Part shown: positions 21,143 to 29,716 of the stretch, piece after piece
Numbering within the stretch: the first letter of the stretch is position 1
Layout of the letters: the number at the start of each line of letters is the position of its first letter
Origin: Boseongicola sp. H5
GTDB taxonomy: Bacteria; Pseudomonadota; Alphaproteobacteria; Rhodobacterales; Rhodobacteraceae
DNA: 64,000 nt
Direction: 5' to 3'
Assembly (NCBI GenBank): GCA_020622165.1
Contig: JACNMN010000006.1
Span: 186,001 to 250,000 of the forward strand
The notes under the pieces: generated by a model
Seen by the model: only the letters and a program-made list of their open reading frames with translations
Told to the model about the DNA's origin: nothing
The model's database searches: none
Translations under genes and position numbers: made by a program

Positions 21143-21457
21143 ATGGAAAATATTCCACCAGAATACACCGGCACGTCGGAATACGCCTTCACCGCGGCAG
21201 AGATGGCCCCCTATCTCTATGGTGCCCTTGTAGTCCTGACGATACTCGGAGTGATCGGCATTGTACGGTCCACGCTGCGACGCCACGCGATACCGCGTCG
21301 GCGGCAGCGGGGCACAGCACCTGGTGACGGTGACACCACTCTACACACATCCATGGGGTCGTCACAGAGTTGGGGCGCGGGCCATGCCTCCCGGAGCTGG
21401 CGTGTGACGAAGGATCCCCAACGCTACGCCAAGGCCTTCGCGCCAAGAAGAAAATGA
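21143..21457 (+). CDS. Small single-span membrane protein between bolA and grxD
   Basis: 104 residues, not assigned to any known family. One predicted transmembrane helix ([18 protein letters not shown], about residues 24-41) follows a short acidic head. A basic linker ([15 protein letters not shown]) indicates that the C-terminal part lies in the cytoplasm. The tail ends [19 protein letters not shown], which looks conserved and folded rather than random. The ATG directly follows the bolA stop, and grxD begins 16 bases after the end. Position inside a BolA/Grx4 operon suggests a role linked to iron-sulphur or iron sensing; that is inference. Confidence 0.72.
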   Translation: MENIPPEYTGTSEYAFTAAEMAPYLYGALVVLTILGVIGIVRSTLRRHAIPRRRQRGTAPGDGDTTLHTSMGSSQSWGAGHASRSWRVTKDPQRYAKAFAPRRK

Positions 21458-21473
21458 TAAGGATATCAATGCG

Positions 21474-21833
21474 ATGAGCGCAGAAGATCAGATCAAAGAG
21501 ACCGTAACCTCCAACGATGTGGTGCTGTTCATGAAGGGCACCAAATCCATGCCGCAATGCGGGTTTTCCTCCCGCGTGGCCGGGGTACTGAATTTCATGG
21601 GCGTCGATTTTGCCGATGTGAATGTGCTCGCCGATGAAGAAATCCGTCAGGGCATCAAGGAGTACTCCGACTGGCCCACCATCCCGCAGCTTTACGTCAA
21701 GGGCGAGTTCGTGGGCGGCTGCGATATCATCACCGAGATGACGCTCTCCGGTGAACTGGACCAGCTTTTCGAGAAGAAAGGCGTTTCCTACGACAAAGAG
21801 GCCGCAGACAAGATCCGCGAAGCCAACGCCTGA
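21474..21833 (+). CDS. grxD: Monothiol glutaredoxin, Grx4/GrxD type
   Basis: 119-residue CGFS glutaredoxin that carries and transfers [2Fe-2S] clusters. The motif [15 protein letters not shown] (active-site Cys about residue 29) and the glutathione-binding [19 protein letters not shown] (about 69) are complete. Monothiol glutaredoxins form heterocomplexes with BolA proteins, encoded two genes upstream in the same operon. The ATG at 21474 follows AAGGATATCAATGCG. A strong terminator ends the operon 62 bases later. Confidence 0.95.
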   Translation: MSAEDQIKETVTSNDVVLFMKGTKSMPQCGFSSRVAGVLNFMGVDFADVNVLADEEIRQGIKEYSDWPTIPQLYVKGEFVGGCDIITEMTLSGELDQLFEKKGVSYDKEAADKIREANA

Positions 21834-21895
21834 GCGGCGCGCCGTCCGGGGCACGCCCATCGGGCGCCACGGGATATGCATGACACAAGGGAAGG

Positions 21896-21924
21896 GCTGA
21901 TCCGGAACCGGATCAGCTCTTTTT
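21896..21924 (+). terminator. Terminator of the bolA-grxD operon, overlapping the end of der
   Basis: Perfect 10-bp stem GCTGATCCGG (21896-21905) / CCGGATCAGC (21908-21917), 2-base turn, then TCTTTTT. The downstream arm contains the stop codon of the convergent der gene (21913-21915), so the hairpin may end transcripts from both sides. Confidence 0.85.
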
Positions 21925-23364
21925 CGTCGCTCCCGAGCGGACATGTTTCGACAGCCGGGACGGTGTCGATTTCTTCCGATCCTTGTAGGGATTCGCTGCG
22001 GCCTGGCTGCGCATATGCAGACGGATCGGCGTTCCGGGCATATCAAAGCTTTCCCGCAACCCGTTGACAAGATAGCGTGAATAGCTTTCCGGCAGCTTCT
22101 CCGGCAGAGAGCACATCACCACGAAACCGGGCGGCCGCGTCTTGACCTGGGTCATGTAGCGCAGCTTGATGCGGCGGCCGCCGGGTGCCGGTGGCGGATG
22201 GGCCTCCAGCATCCCGGTGAGCCACCGGTTCAGCGTGGCCGTCGGCACGCGGCGGTTCCAGACGTCATGGGCCTTGAGGATGGCCGCGTGCAGCCGGTCG
22301 AGCCCCCGCCCGGTCTTGGCCGATACGGTCACAAGCGGTGCGCCACGCAACTGCGGCAGCAGACGCTCGAAGGCCTCCTTCAGGTCGCGCAGCTTGTCCT
22401 GTTTGTCCTCTTCAAGATCCCATTTGTTTACGGCGAGCACCACCGCGCGCCCCTCCCGCTCGGCCAGATCGGCAATACGCAGATCCTGCTGCTCGAACGG
22501 GATCGCCGCATCCAGAAGCACCACGACCACCTCGGCGAATTTCACCGCGCGCAGCCCGTCCGAGACCGAAAGCTTCTCAAGCTTCTCCTGCACCCGGGCC
22601 TTTTTCCGCATCCCGGCGGTGTCGAAGATCTTCATCGGCACCCCGTCCCAGATGAACGGCACCGCGATGCTGTCCCGCGTGATACCCGCCTCCGGACCGG
22701 TCAGCAGACGCTCTTCGCCGACGATCTGATTGATCAGGGTGGATTTGCCCGCATTGGGACGCCCCACAATCGCGATCTGCAAAGGTTTTTCAGCCGTTAT
22801 GACACGGCCTTCATCTTCGTCCTCACCCAGATCGACATCCGTTTCGGCCTCTTCGGAGGCGGCCTCGACGACCTCGATCAGCGGGGCCAGCATCACCGCC
22901 AGCTCTGCCATACCCTCGCCGTGCTCCGCCGACAGGGCCAGCGGTTCGCCCAGACCCAACCCATAGGCCTCCAGCACGCCACTTTCGCCGACACGGCCTT
23001 CGGCCTTGTTCACGCCCAGGATCACCGTCGTTCCACGCCTGCGCAGAAGTTCGGCGAACACCTCGTCAACCGGGGTGACGCCCGTGCGCCCGTCGATCAG
23101 GAACAGGCACGCATCGGCCATGTCGACGGCCCGCTCCGTCAGCCGCCGCATCCGGCCCTGCAAGCTGTCATCGGTCGCTTCCTCCAGGCCCGCGGTGTCG
23201 ATCACCGTGAACCGCAGATCGCCGAGGCGCGCCGCCCCCTCGCGGAGGTCGCGCGTCACGCCGGGCTGGTCGTCGACAAGCGCCAGGCGCTTGCCCACCA
23301 GACGGTTGAACAGCGTTGATTTCCCGACATTGGGGCGCCCGACGATGGCAAGGGTGAAGCTCAT
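21913..23364 (-). CDS. der: Ribosome-assembly GTPase Der (EngA)
   Basis: Tandem-GTPase protein needed for 50S subunit maturation. 483 residues. The first G domain has [12 protein letters not shown] (8-19) and DTAGLEE; an acidic linker ([17 protein letters not shown]) leads to the second domain with [16 protein letters not shown] (about 190), [11 protein letters not shown] and [11 protein letters not shown]-terminal KH-like domain and basic tail follow. The ATG at 23364 gives the family start [11 protein letters not shown]; upstream in-frame sequence to 23463 looks non-coding. It converges on grxD and shares that terminator. Confidence 0.95.
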   Translation of the reverse strand: MSFTLAIVGRPNVGKSTLFNRLVGKRLALVDDQPGVTRDLREGAARLGDLRFTVIDTAGLEEATDDSLQGRMRRLTERAVDMADACLFLIDGRTGVTPVDEVFAELLRRRGTTVILGVNKAEGRVGESGVLEAYGLGLGEPLALSAEHGEGMAELAVMLAPLIEVVEAASEEAETDVDLGEDEDEGRVITAEKPLQIAIVGRPNAGKSTLINQIVGEERLLTGPEAGITRDSIAVPFIWDGVPMKIFDTAGMRKKARVQEKLEKLSVSDGLRAVKFAEVVVVLLDAAIPFEQQDLRIADLAEREGRAVVLAVNKWDLEEDKQDKLRDLKEAFERLLPQLRGAPLVTVSAKTGRGLDRLHAAILKAHDVWNRRVPTATLNRWLTGMLEAHPPPAPGGRRIKLRYMTQVKTRPPGFVVMCSLPEKLPESYSRYLVNGLRESFDMPGTPIRLHMRSQAAANPYKDRKKSTPSRLSKHVRSGATKKS

Positions 23365-23473
23365 GGCACTGGTTTCCTGATCCAAGAGACGCGTCCTACT
23401 CCAAAGCCCCGGACTTGAAAAGGTGCTCCGGGTCTTCCGATCGGCGATATCGCCCGGGGGCACCGTGCTTTGC

Positions 23474-23923
23474 TCATGGGCGCGGCAGCTTGCGCAGCGC
23501 CACCTCCAGCGCGTTCAGAAACCGCGACCGATCCGCCTTGGAAAACGGCGCGGGCCCGCCGAGGCCCTGCCCGTCCACACCGGCGCGCAGATCCGCCATG
23601 ATCGCGCGCGTGGCGACCTGGGTGCCGATGCTGTTGGCGGTAAAGGCCTCTCCCTTGGGGCTGAGAACCGGGGCGCCCGCGGCAATGCACCGTTCCGCCA
23701 GCAGGATATCGGCGGTGATCACCAGGGTCTCGGGCGCTGCCGCCTCTGTGATGGCGTCATCTGCGGCATCGAACGCGCCCGAGACCATCTGCATCGAAAT
23801 CAGCGGGTGATCGGGATGACGCAGATACTGATTGGCGACCAGCCGGACCGGTATCTTGTGGCGATAGGCGACGCGGTAGATCTCCTCCTTCACCGGGCAG
23901 GCATCGGCATCGACAAGGATCAT
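23474..23923 (-). CDS. YaiI/YqxD (UPF0178) family protein
   Basis: 149-residue protein with the family signature [18 protein letters not shown] at the N-terminus, [10 protein letters not shown], and [20 protein letters not shown] with acidic residues placed as in PIN/NYN-type nuclease folds. The biochemical role of this family is not established. The ATG overlaps the stop of the upstream mutarotase-like gene (ATGA), so it is the last gene of the urate operon or a hitch-hiker on its transcript. The 109-base gap to der holds no recognisable gene. Confidence 0.88.
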   Translation of the reverse strand: MILVDADACPVKEEIYRVAYRHKIPVRLVANQYLRHPDHPLISMQMVSGAFDAADDAITEAAAPETLVITADILLAERCIAAGAPVLSPKGEAFTANSIGTQVATRAIMADLRAGVDGQGLGGPAPFSKADRSRFLNALEVALRKLPRP

Positions 23924-24960
23924 GGCGGAAAGAACCCGTCATCGAAGGGCACGGAGAGATGCGCGCCCGACGCCTCGGTCAGGGTCAGCAGGCCCGCGCC
24001 CACGGTCAGCGCGACCACGCGATCCCAACCGGGCGGGCGCGGCAGCGAAACCATGGCATGGCGGATCACATGGCTGCCCCCAAGCGTCAGCGCGGTCGGC
24101 ACATCCATCGCGGTCAGCCGGTTTTCGGCCAGCGATGCCGCCAGTCCGATCCCCCCCGCCGCGATCCCGTCTTCAATGCCGATGACGCCCCTGTGGCGGC
24201 CATTCCACGGGCTGAAATCGCGGCCGCCATTGGAGATCCAGAGCATCGTCACCGGCAGCACGCGCGGGTCTTTCAGAACGACCAGCATGTCGTCCTCGAG
24301 CACCCGCATCAGCACCGTCCAGCCCAGACGACTTTCACGCGCCTCGACCAGCGTTGCGAAATCCTCGACCGCGTGGCCCGCCGGATAAAGATGCAGATCC
24401 CAGTCGCCGCCATCCTCCCGGGGGAGATGCAGATCGGGCTGCATCTGGTTGAGCGCCCAGAGATTGGCGCCCGGCGCTTGCGGCGACGGATCGGTCAGGG
24501 CCATCCGCTTCGGCGAGAAGCTGAGCCGCCCACCCCCGGCCATCCGGCTCATCGGATGATGGGCGAGCGTGATACGGCCCTTCCCGCCAGTCAGCCTGTG
24601 GGTCTGATAGAGCACCGGGCCGGTCAGGCGCAGATCCTTTTCCACCACCGCGCCGCGTACCCTCGCCTGAAGGCGGAAACGGCCATGGGACACGCCGATC
24701 TCCACCGGATCCCACGGGCTGTTGGCCGGCAAACCGTGGACCGGGTCATCCTGCAGATCGTCCCGGCCGAAGGGCGCACAGAGAAAATCTCCTGCCAGAC
24801 GTTTGTTGACAAGCGGCAGGGCGGGATCGTCCTGAACCTCGGGCTCGTCCCGCCACGGCGCCGCATGCAACGGGCGGCGGCCGGTCACATCCCAGACCGG
24901 GATATTGCCGACCGATGGATCGAAGACGAGCGTGGCATCGCCATGCCTGAGGGTGATCAT
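23920..24960 (-). CDS. Aldose 1-epimerase (galactose mutarotase)-like protein
   Basis: 346-residue soluble protein of the beta-sandwich carbohydrate-binding superfamily. It starts MITLRHGDATLVFDPSVGNI. The middle has HPMSRMAGGGRLSFSP, and the C-terminal part LWISNGGRDFSPWNGRHRG and VIGIEDG is typical of hypothetical mutarotase-like proteins. Standard epimerase catalytic His/Glu positions could not be matched with certainty, so the activity is unproven. It overlaps the YaiI gene by 4 bases and touches the aldolase gene, placing it in the uraH-puuD-aldolase operon. A sugar-like or ureide-derived substrate is possible. Confidence 0.7.
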   Translation of the reverse strand: MITLRHGDATLVFDPSVGNIPVWDVTGRRPLHAAPWRDEPEVQDDPALPLVNKRLAGDFLCAPFGRDDLQDDPVHGLPANSPWDPVEIGVSHGRFRLQARVRGAVVEKDLRLTGPVLYQTHRLTGGKGRITLAHHPMSRMAGGGRLSFSPKRMALTDPSPQAPGANLWALNQMQPDLHLPREDGGDWDLHLYPAGHAVEDFATLVEARESRLGWTVLMRVLEDDMLVVLKDPRVLPVTMLWISNGGRDFSPWNGRHRGVIGIEDGIAAGGIGLAASLAENRLTAMDVPTALTLGGSHVIRHAMVSLPRPPGWDRVVALTVGAGLLTLTEASGAHLSVPFDDGFFPP

Positions 24961-25722
24961 CTAGCGCTCCGCCGCCAGGGCGCGCAGGGCTGAGGAAAGC
25001 GCCACCGCCTCGCTGCCCACGCCCAGAAACGTCACGCCGAGACGCGTGTAACGGGCCCGCATCTCCGGCGAAAAGCTGATGATCCCGGCCGATTTGCCCT
25101 GCCCGATGATGGTGGCGATGGCGCCGTCGACCGCCTCCAGAACGGCCGGATTGTCCAGATCGCCGCGAAACCCCATATCGGCGGCCAGATCGGCGGGGCC
25201 GATGAACACGCCGTCCACGCCATCCACCGCGCAGATCGCATCGAGGTTCTTCAGCGCCGCCCTGCTTTCGGCCTGAACCAGCACGCAGATTTCGTCATTG
25301 GCATTGCCGGCATAGTCCGCAAGGGCACCGAAGCCACCGGCGCGTGCCACACCCGCCCCCATGCCGCGCACACCTTCGGGCGGGTAGCGGCAGGCGCGCA
25401 CCGCGGCGTGAGCCTGCGCGGCGGTATCCACCATCGGAACAAGAACCGTCTGTACCCCCAGATCAAGCACCTGTTTCAGAACCCAATCGCGGTTGATCGG
25501 CACACGGACCACCGGCGCCGTGCCGGTTCCGGCCAGCGCGATCAGCTGGCTGCGGATCGTGCCGGGATCGAACGGCGCATGCTCCGCATCGATCAGGCAC
25601 CAGTCGAACCCGGCCAGCCCGGCGATTTCGGTGGCCAGATCGGACCCGAGGTTCAGCCAGAGACCCCGCTGCAAAATCCCTGCGTTGATCGCTGATTTCA
25701 AATCGTTTTTCGGCGCCGGCAT
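24961..25722 (-). CDS. HpcH/HpaI family class II aldolase
   Basis: 253-residue metal-dependent aldolase of the 4-hydroxy-2-oxoheptanedioate aldolase family, which cleaves or condenses pyruvate with an aldehyde. Key motifs are GFDWCLIDAEHAPFD (His about residue 48), PVVRVPINR (Arg), LVPMVDTAAQA, VLVQAESRAALKNLDAI (metal Glu) and VFIGPADLAADMG (metal Asp). ATG at 25722. It stands 20 bases after puuD in one operon. HpcH-type enzymes accept several aldehydes, and ureide breakdown yields glyoxylate, so a glyoxylate-linked condensation is one possibility; this is inference. A carbohydrate acid aldolase is equally possible. Confidence 0.85.
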   Translation of the reverse strand: MPAPKNDLKSAINAGILQRGLWLNLGSDLATEIAGLAGFDWCLIDAEHAPFDPGTIRSQLIALAGTGTAPVVRVPINRDWVLKQVLDLGVQTVLVPMVDTAAQAHAAVRACRYPPEGVRGMGAGVARAGGFGALADYAGNANDEICVLVQAESRAALKNLDAICAVDGVDGVFIGPADLAADMGFRGDLDNPAVLEAVDGAIATIIGQGKSAGIISFSPEMRARYTRLGVTFLGVGSEAVALSSALRALAAER

Positions 25723-25742
25723 ATCTCTTCCCTTCGACTGCG

Positions 25743-26975
25743 CTACAACGCACCGGCTGTGACCGAACGATACCAGTTCCGGATCGCCGCGCGCTCGGCC
25801 TCTTCCATGAAGCTGAGATTTCCGGGCGGCATCGCATGGGTCACGCCCGACTGCAGATAGATCGCTCTGGCATTGGCCGCGATGGCCGCGTCACTGTCCA
25901 GATACACCCCGCGCGGCGCGGTCGCGATACCGTCCCAGTAAACCTCCGCCCCGTGGCACATGGAGCAGCGGCCAAGGACGATATTGGCCACATCGGCAAA
26001 ATCCGCATGGGCTACGAACCGCTCCGACACGGGCGACATCCGGGCTTCCTCCAGCGGTTCGTCACGGGACAGCGGCAGGACCGACAGCCAGACGATGGCC
26101 GCGAAAATCGCCGCCGTGGCGCCCCATGTCCACCAGAGCATGCCGACCTTGGCGTGCATCGTGTTGAAGAAATGCCGGATCGTGACCCCCATCAGGAACA
26201 CGAGGCTTGCGATGATCCAGTTGTAGTCCGACGCGAATGCCAGCGGATAGTGGTTCGACAGCATCAGAAAGATGACCGGCAGGGTGAGGTAATTGTTGTG
26301 GGTCGAGCGCAGCTTGGCGATCTGCCCGTATTTCGCATCCGGCGTGCGGCCCGCCTTCAGATCGCGGACAACGATTTTCTGGTTCGGAATGATGATCATC
26401 GCGACATTCGCGGTCATGATCGTCGCGGTGAACGCGCCCAGATGCAGCAAGGCGGCCCGGCCCGAAAACACCTGCGTGTAACCCCATGCCATGACGACGA
26501 GCAACAGAAACAGAAGCAGCATGAGCGCCGTCGGATTCTGCCCGAGCGGCGATTTGCAGAGCAGATCGTAGATCACCCACCCGACAATCAGGGAGCCGGC
26601 CGATATCAGAACCGCCTGCCAGGTCGTCAGCTCCATCACATTGTAATCGATCAGGAAAAGCTCTGCGCCCAGCCAGTAGACAACGGCCAGAAGCGCCACG
26701 CCCGACAGCCAGGTGGCATAGCTTTCCCATTTGAACCAGACCAGATGATCGGGCATTTCGGCGGGGGCCACCATGTATTTCTGGATGTGGTAGAAGCCGC
26801 CGCCATGGACCTGCCATTCGTCCCCGTCCGCGCCGCTGGCCGGTTTCGGATCCCGCCTCAGGCCAAGATCAAGCGCGATGAAATAGAAGCTGGAGCCGAT
26901 CCACGCGATCGCGGTGATCACATGCAGCCATCGGACCGCAAATTCGACCCAGTGAAGAAGGATGGTCTGATCCAT
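25743..26975 (-). CDS. puuD: Membrane urate oxidase PuuD with C-terminal cytochrome c domain
   Basis: Integral-membrane enzyme oxidising urate to 5-hydroxyisourate and passing electrons to a c-type haem. 410 residues with about eight helices: the first (RWLHVITAIAWIGSSFYFIA, 15-34) carries a His, and later helices span 88-105, 120-138, 150-168, 185-197, 232-248, 254-266 and 284-300. The C-terminal cytochrome c domain has the haem motif CSMCH (337-341) and a likely axial Met in THAMPPGN (382). Its start abuts the uraH stop, fitting immediate hand-over of the unstable product. Six residues of linker after the last helix lead to the cytochrome module. Confidence 0.92.
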   Translation of the reverse strand: MDQTILLHWVEFAVRWLHVITAIAWIGSSFYFIALDLGLRRDPKPASGADGDEWQVHGGGFYHIQKYMVAPAEMPDHLVWFKWESYATWLSGVALLAVVYWLGAELFLIDYNVMELTTWQAVLISAGSLIVGWVIYDLLCKSPLGQNPTALMLLLFLLLVVMAWGYTQVFSGRAALLHLGAFTATIMTANVAMIIIPNQKIVVRDLKAGRTPDAKYGQIAKLRSTHNNYLTLPVIFLMLSNHYPLAFASDYNWIIASLVFLMGVTIRHFFNTMHAKVGMLWWTWGATAAIFAAIVWLSVLPLSRDEPLEEARMSPVSERFVAHADFADVANIVLGRCSMCHGAEVYWDGIATAPRGVYLDSDAAIAANARAIYLQSGVTHAMPPGNLSFMEEAERAAIRNWYRSVTAGAL

Positions 26976-27332
26976 CTAGCTGCCCCTGTAGGTGGAATAG
27001 CCATGGGGAGAGATCAACAGCGGAACGTGGTAGTGGCTCTGCTCGGACAGGCCGAAGCGGATCGGCACCTCGTCCAGAAACAGGGGTTCCGCCGCCGCCT
27101 GCCCCGTTTTGCGCAGATAATCGCCCACATGGAACACCAGCTCGTAGCGGCCGGTTCGGAAATCCCCGGTCGACAGGATCGGCGTGTCGGTCCGGCCATC
27201 GGCATTGGTCACCGCCTCCGCGATCATGTCGCCGCCGCTGCCCGACAGCCGGTAAAGCCGGATCACCACACCCTCAGCCGGGCGACCGCGCGCGGTGTCC
27301 AGCACATGGGTGGTCAAAAATCCCTCGGCCAT
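26976..27332 (-). CDS. uraH: 5-hydroxyisourate hydrolase (transthyretin-like)
   Basis: 118-residue cytoplasmic homotetrameric enzyme that opens 5-hydroxyisourate to OHCU. Family signatures are complete: N-terminal LTTHVLDTARGRPAEGVVI (His of the active site at residue 9), a central RTGRYELVFHVGDYL, and the terminal YHVPLLISPHGYSTYRGS with the diagnostic YRGS tetrapeptide. The ATG at 27332 has AAAGGAGGGG directly upstream. It is the first gene of the leftward operon and diverges from puuE-uraD, so the whole urate pathway is driven from one 135-base control region. Confidence 0.95.
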   Translation of the reverse strand: MAEGFLTTHVLDTARGRPAEGVVIRLYRLSGSGGDMIAEAVTNADGRTDTPILSTGDFRTGRYELVFHVGDYLRKTGQAAAEPLFLDEVPIRFGLSEQSHYHVPLLISPHGYSTYRGS

Positions 27333-27355
27333 GGCCCCTCCTTTGAGTGTTTTGC

Positions 27356-27459
27356 GGGCATTTCGGACGTTTTGCCTCCGATGTGCAAGCCGCGATCCGG
27401 TCCGGCCCTTGCCCTTTGCGGGTTTTGCGGCGTAATTCGTGGGCATCTGCGACATTTGA
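27356..27459. promoter_or_regulatory. Paired direct-repeat boxes in the uraH/puuE control region
   Basis: Two similar 19-base boxes, GGGCATTTCGGACGTTTTG (27356-27374) and GGGCATCTGCGACATTTGA (27441-27459), match at 13 positions and lie 85 bases apart (about eight helical turns). TTTTGCGG also occurs twice (27350 and 27423). They flank the divergent promoter area and are candidate regulator sites. No regulator gene for this locus lies in the window. Confidence 0.35.
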
Positions 27460-27467
27460 GGGCACCA

Positions 27468-28898
27468 ATGGCGAGCACCGCACCCCGTTATCCGCGCGAC
27501 ATGAGCGGCTATGGCGCCGACACTCCGGACCCGCGCTGGCCGGACGGAGCCAAAATCGCCGTTCAGATCGTGCTGAACTACGAGGAAGGCGGCGAGAACA
27601 ACCTGCTTCATGGCGATGCCGGGTCGGAGGCGTTCCTGTCCGAGATCGTCGGCGCCGCGTCCTGGCCCGGGCAGCGCCACTGGAACATGGAATCGATCTA
27701 CGAATACGGCGCGCGCGCGGGGTTCTGGCGGCTGCACCGGCTGTTCACCGATCTGGGTATCCCGATCACCGTCTATGGCGTGGCCACCGCGCTCGCCCGG
27801 TCGCCCGAACAGGTCGCCGCCATGCTTGAGGCCCGGTGGGAGATCGCATCCCACGGGCTGAAATGGATAGATTACAAGGATTTCCCGCCCGACGTTGAGG
27901 CAGCCCACATGGCCGAGGCGATCCGGCTCCATACCGAGGTGACCGGCGCGCGGCCAAGCGGGTGGTATACCGGCCGCTGTTCGGAAAACACGGTGCGGCT
28001 GGCGGCGGAGGATGGCGGATTTGCCTATGTCGCCGACAGCTACGCGGACGACCTGCCATATTGGACGCGCTTTGGCGAAAGGGCCCAGTTGATCGTGCCC
28101 TACACGCTGGACGCCAATGATATGCGGTTTGCCACGCCGCAGGGCTTCAACGCCGGCGACCAGTTCGAACGCTATCTGTGCGACACCTTCGATGCGCTTT
28201 ACAGCGAAGGTCAGGCCGGCGCGCCCAAGATGATGTCCGTCGGCCTGCATTGCCGGCTGATCGGCCGGCCCGGGCGGATCATGGCGCTGAAACGGTTTCT
28301 GGACCATGCGATGCGGCATCGGGATGTCTGGTTCGCACGGCGGATCGATATCGCAACCCACTGGGCGGAAACCCACCCGCCCGCGACCGATCCCCCACGA
28401 CCATCGGAGATGGATAAAGACACATTCGTAAAGGCTTACGGATCGGTATTCGAGCATTCTCCATGGGTTGCCGAACGGGCATTCGCCTTGGAGCTTGGGC
28501 CGGCGCATGACACGGCCGCGGGTCTCGCCAATGCGATGGCCCGCGCCTTCCGCAGCGCTTCCCCCGACGCGCGCCTTTCGGTGCTCAAGGCACATCCGGA
28601 TCTGGCCGGCAAGCTGGCGGCGGCGAAGCGGCTGACCGAGGACAGTACCGCCGAGCAGGCCAGCGCGGGTCTGGACGCCCTGACCGCGAAGGAGCACGAG
28701 GTCTTCACCCGCCTGAACACCGCCTATGTCGCGAAACACGGGTTTCCGTTTATCATCGCCGTGAGGGATCACACGAAAACCACCATCATGACCGCGTTTG
28801 ACCGCCGCCTGCACAATGACACCGACACCGAGTTTTCCGAGGCCTGTCATCAGGTCGAACGGATCGCCCTGCACCGCCTGAAAGCGCTTTTGCCATGA
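27468..28898 (+). CDS. puuE: Allantoinase PuuE fused to OHCU decarboxylase UraD
   Basis: 476-residue fusion. Residues about 1-310 are PuuE, a polysaccharide-deacetylase-type allantoinase that opens allantoin to allantoate: PRYPRDMSGYG, QIVLNYEEGGENN, WNMESIYEYGARAGFWRL, ASHGLKWIDY and GLHCRLIGRPGRI. From about 325 (MDKDTFVKAYGSVFEHSPWV) the chain is UraD, which decarboxylates OHCU to S-allantoin: SVLKAHPDLAGKLA with its His, then HGFPFIIAVRDHTK. The order is reversed relative to the pathway but joins consecutive steps. The ATG at 27468 begins the homology; the frame is open far upstream as an antisense shadow. ATGA overlap couples it to allE. Confidence 0.93.
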   Translation: MASTAPRYPRDMSGYGADTPDPRWPDGAKIAVQIVLNYEEGGENNLLHGDAGSEAFLSEIVGAASWPGQRHWNMESIYEYGARAGFWRLHRLFTDLGIPITVYGVATALARSPEQVAAMLEARWEIASHGLKWIDYKDFPPDVEAAHMAEAIRLHTEVTGARPSGWYTGRCSENTVRLAAEDGGFAYVADSYADDLPYWTRFGERAQLIVPYTLDANDMRFATPQGFNAGDQFERYLCDTFDALYSEGQAGAPKMMSVGLHCRLIGRPGRIMALKRFLDHAMRHRDVWFARRIDIATHWAETHPPATDPPRPSEMDKDTFVKAYGSVFEHSPWVAERAFALELGPAHDTAAGLANAMARAFRSASPDARLSVLKAHPDLAGKLAAAKRLTEDSTAEQASAGLDALTAKEHEVFTRLNTAYVAKHGFPFIIAVRDHTKTTIMTAFDRRLHNDTDTEFSEACHQVERIALHRLKALLP

Positions 28899-29716
28899 CC
28901 AGCTATGCCACGCCCCAGGGCGGGTTGCCGCCGCAGACCGCGCTCGCCACGACCCGGGCGCAATTCCACGAAAGCTTTGCGGTGATCCCGCGCGGCGTGA
29001 TGCGCGATATCGTGACCTCGGCCCTGCCGGGATGGAGCGGGGCGCGGGCCTGGATCCTGGCCCGGCCCCTGACCGGATTTGCGGAAACCTTCGCGCAACT
29101 GATCGTCGAGCTTGCCCCCGGTGGCGGCAGCGAAAGCCCCGAGCTCGACAAGACCGGCCAGGCGGTGATCTTCGTGACCTCCGGCGATCTTCGGCTCACC
29201 ATCGCCGGCACCGCCCATTATCTTGCGCCCGGCGGATACGCCTATCTGCCCGCGGGCTGCCAATGGCGGATCGCCAATCCCGGCGCGGCGCCCGCGACCT
29301 TCCACTGGATCCGCAAGGCCTATGAACCGGCGCCGGACCTTGCAGCGCCCGAACCCTTCGTGACCCACGAGGCGGAGGTGCCGGTTGCCTATATGCCCGA
29401 CACGGGCGAGACATGGGGCACGCAGCGCTTCGTCGCCGCGGACGATCTGCGCCACGACATGCATGTGAACATCGTGACCTTCGCGCCCGGCGGCAGCATC
29501 CCCTTCCCCGAAACCCATGTGATGGAGCACGGGCTCTATGTTCTGGAGGGCAAGGCGGTCTATCTGCTGAACCAGACCTGGGTGGAGGTCGAGGCGGGGG
29601 ATTTCATGTGGCTGCGGGCGTTTTGTCCGCAGGCCTGCTATGCCGGGGGGCCGGGGCGGTTCCGCTATCTGCTCTACAAGGATGTGAACCGGCATCCGAA
29701 GCTGACCCTGCGATGA
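28895..29716 (+). CDS. allE: (S)-ureidoglycine aminohydrolase
   Basis: 273-residue bicupin enzyme that releases ammonia from S-ureidoglycine, giving S-ureidoglycolate. The N-terminal cupin has ELAPGGGSESPELDKTG and GGYAYLPAGCQWRIAN. The C-terminal cupin carries the metal site, seen as FPETHVMEHGLYVLEGKAVY (His, Glu) and a second strand with GDFMWLRAFCPQACY. The start overlaps the puuE-uraD stop by 4 bases and its end overlaps allA by 4 bases. The enzyme normally follows allantoate amidohydrolase (AllC), which is not encoded in this window. Confidence 0.9.
   Translation: MTSYATPQGGLPPQTALATTRAQFHESFAVIPRGVMRDIVTSALPGWSGARAWILARPLTGFAETFAQLIVELAPGGGSESPELDKTGQAVIFVTSGDLRLTIAGTAHYLAPGGYAYLPAGCQWRIANPGAAPATFHWIRKAYEPAPDLAAPEPFVTHEAEVPVAYMPDTGETWGTQRFVAADDLRHDMHVNIVTFAPGGSIPFPETHVMEHGLYVLEGKAVYLLNQTWVEVEAGDFMWLRAFCPQACYAGGPGRFRYLLYKDVNRHPKLTLR

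Noticed and set aside
25836..27467. Upstream extension of the puuE-uraD frame to over 1000 codons
   Set aside because: The extra part is antisense to puuD and uraH; the allantoinase homology begins at the ATG at 27468.
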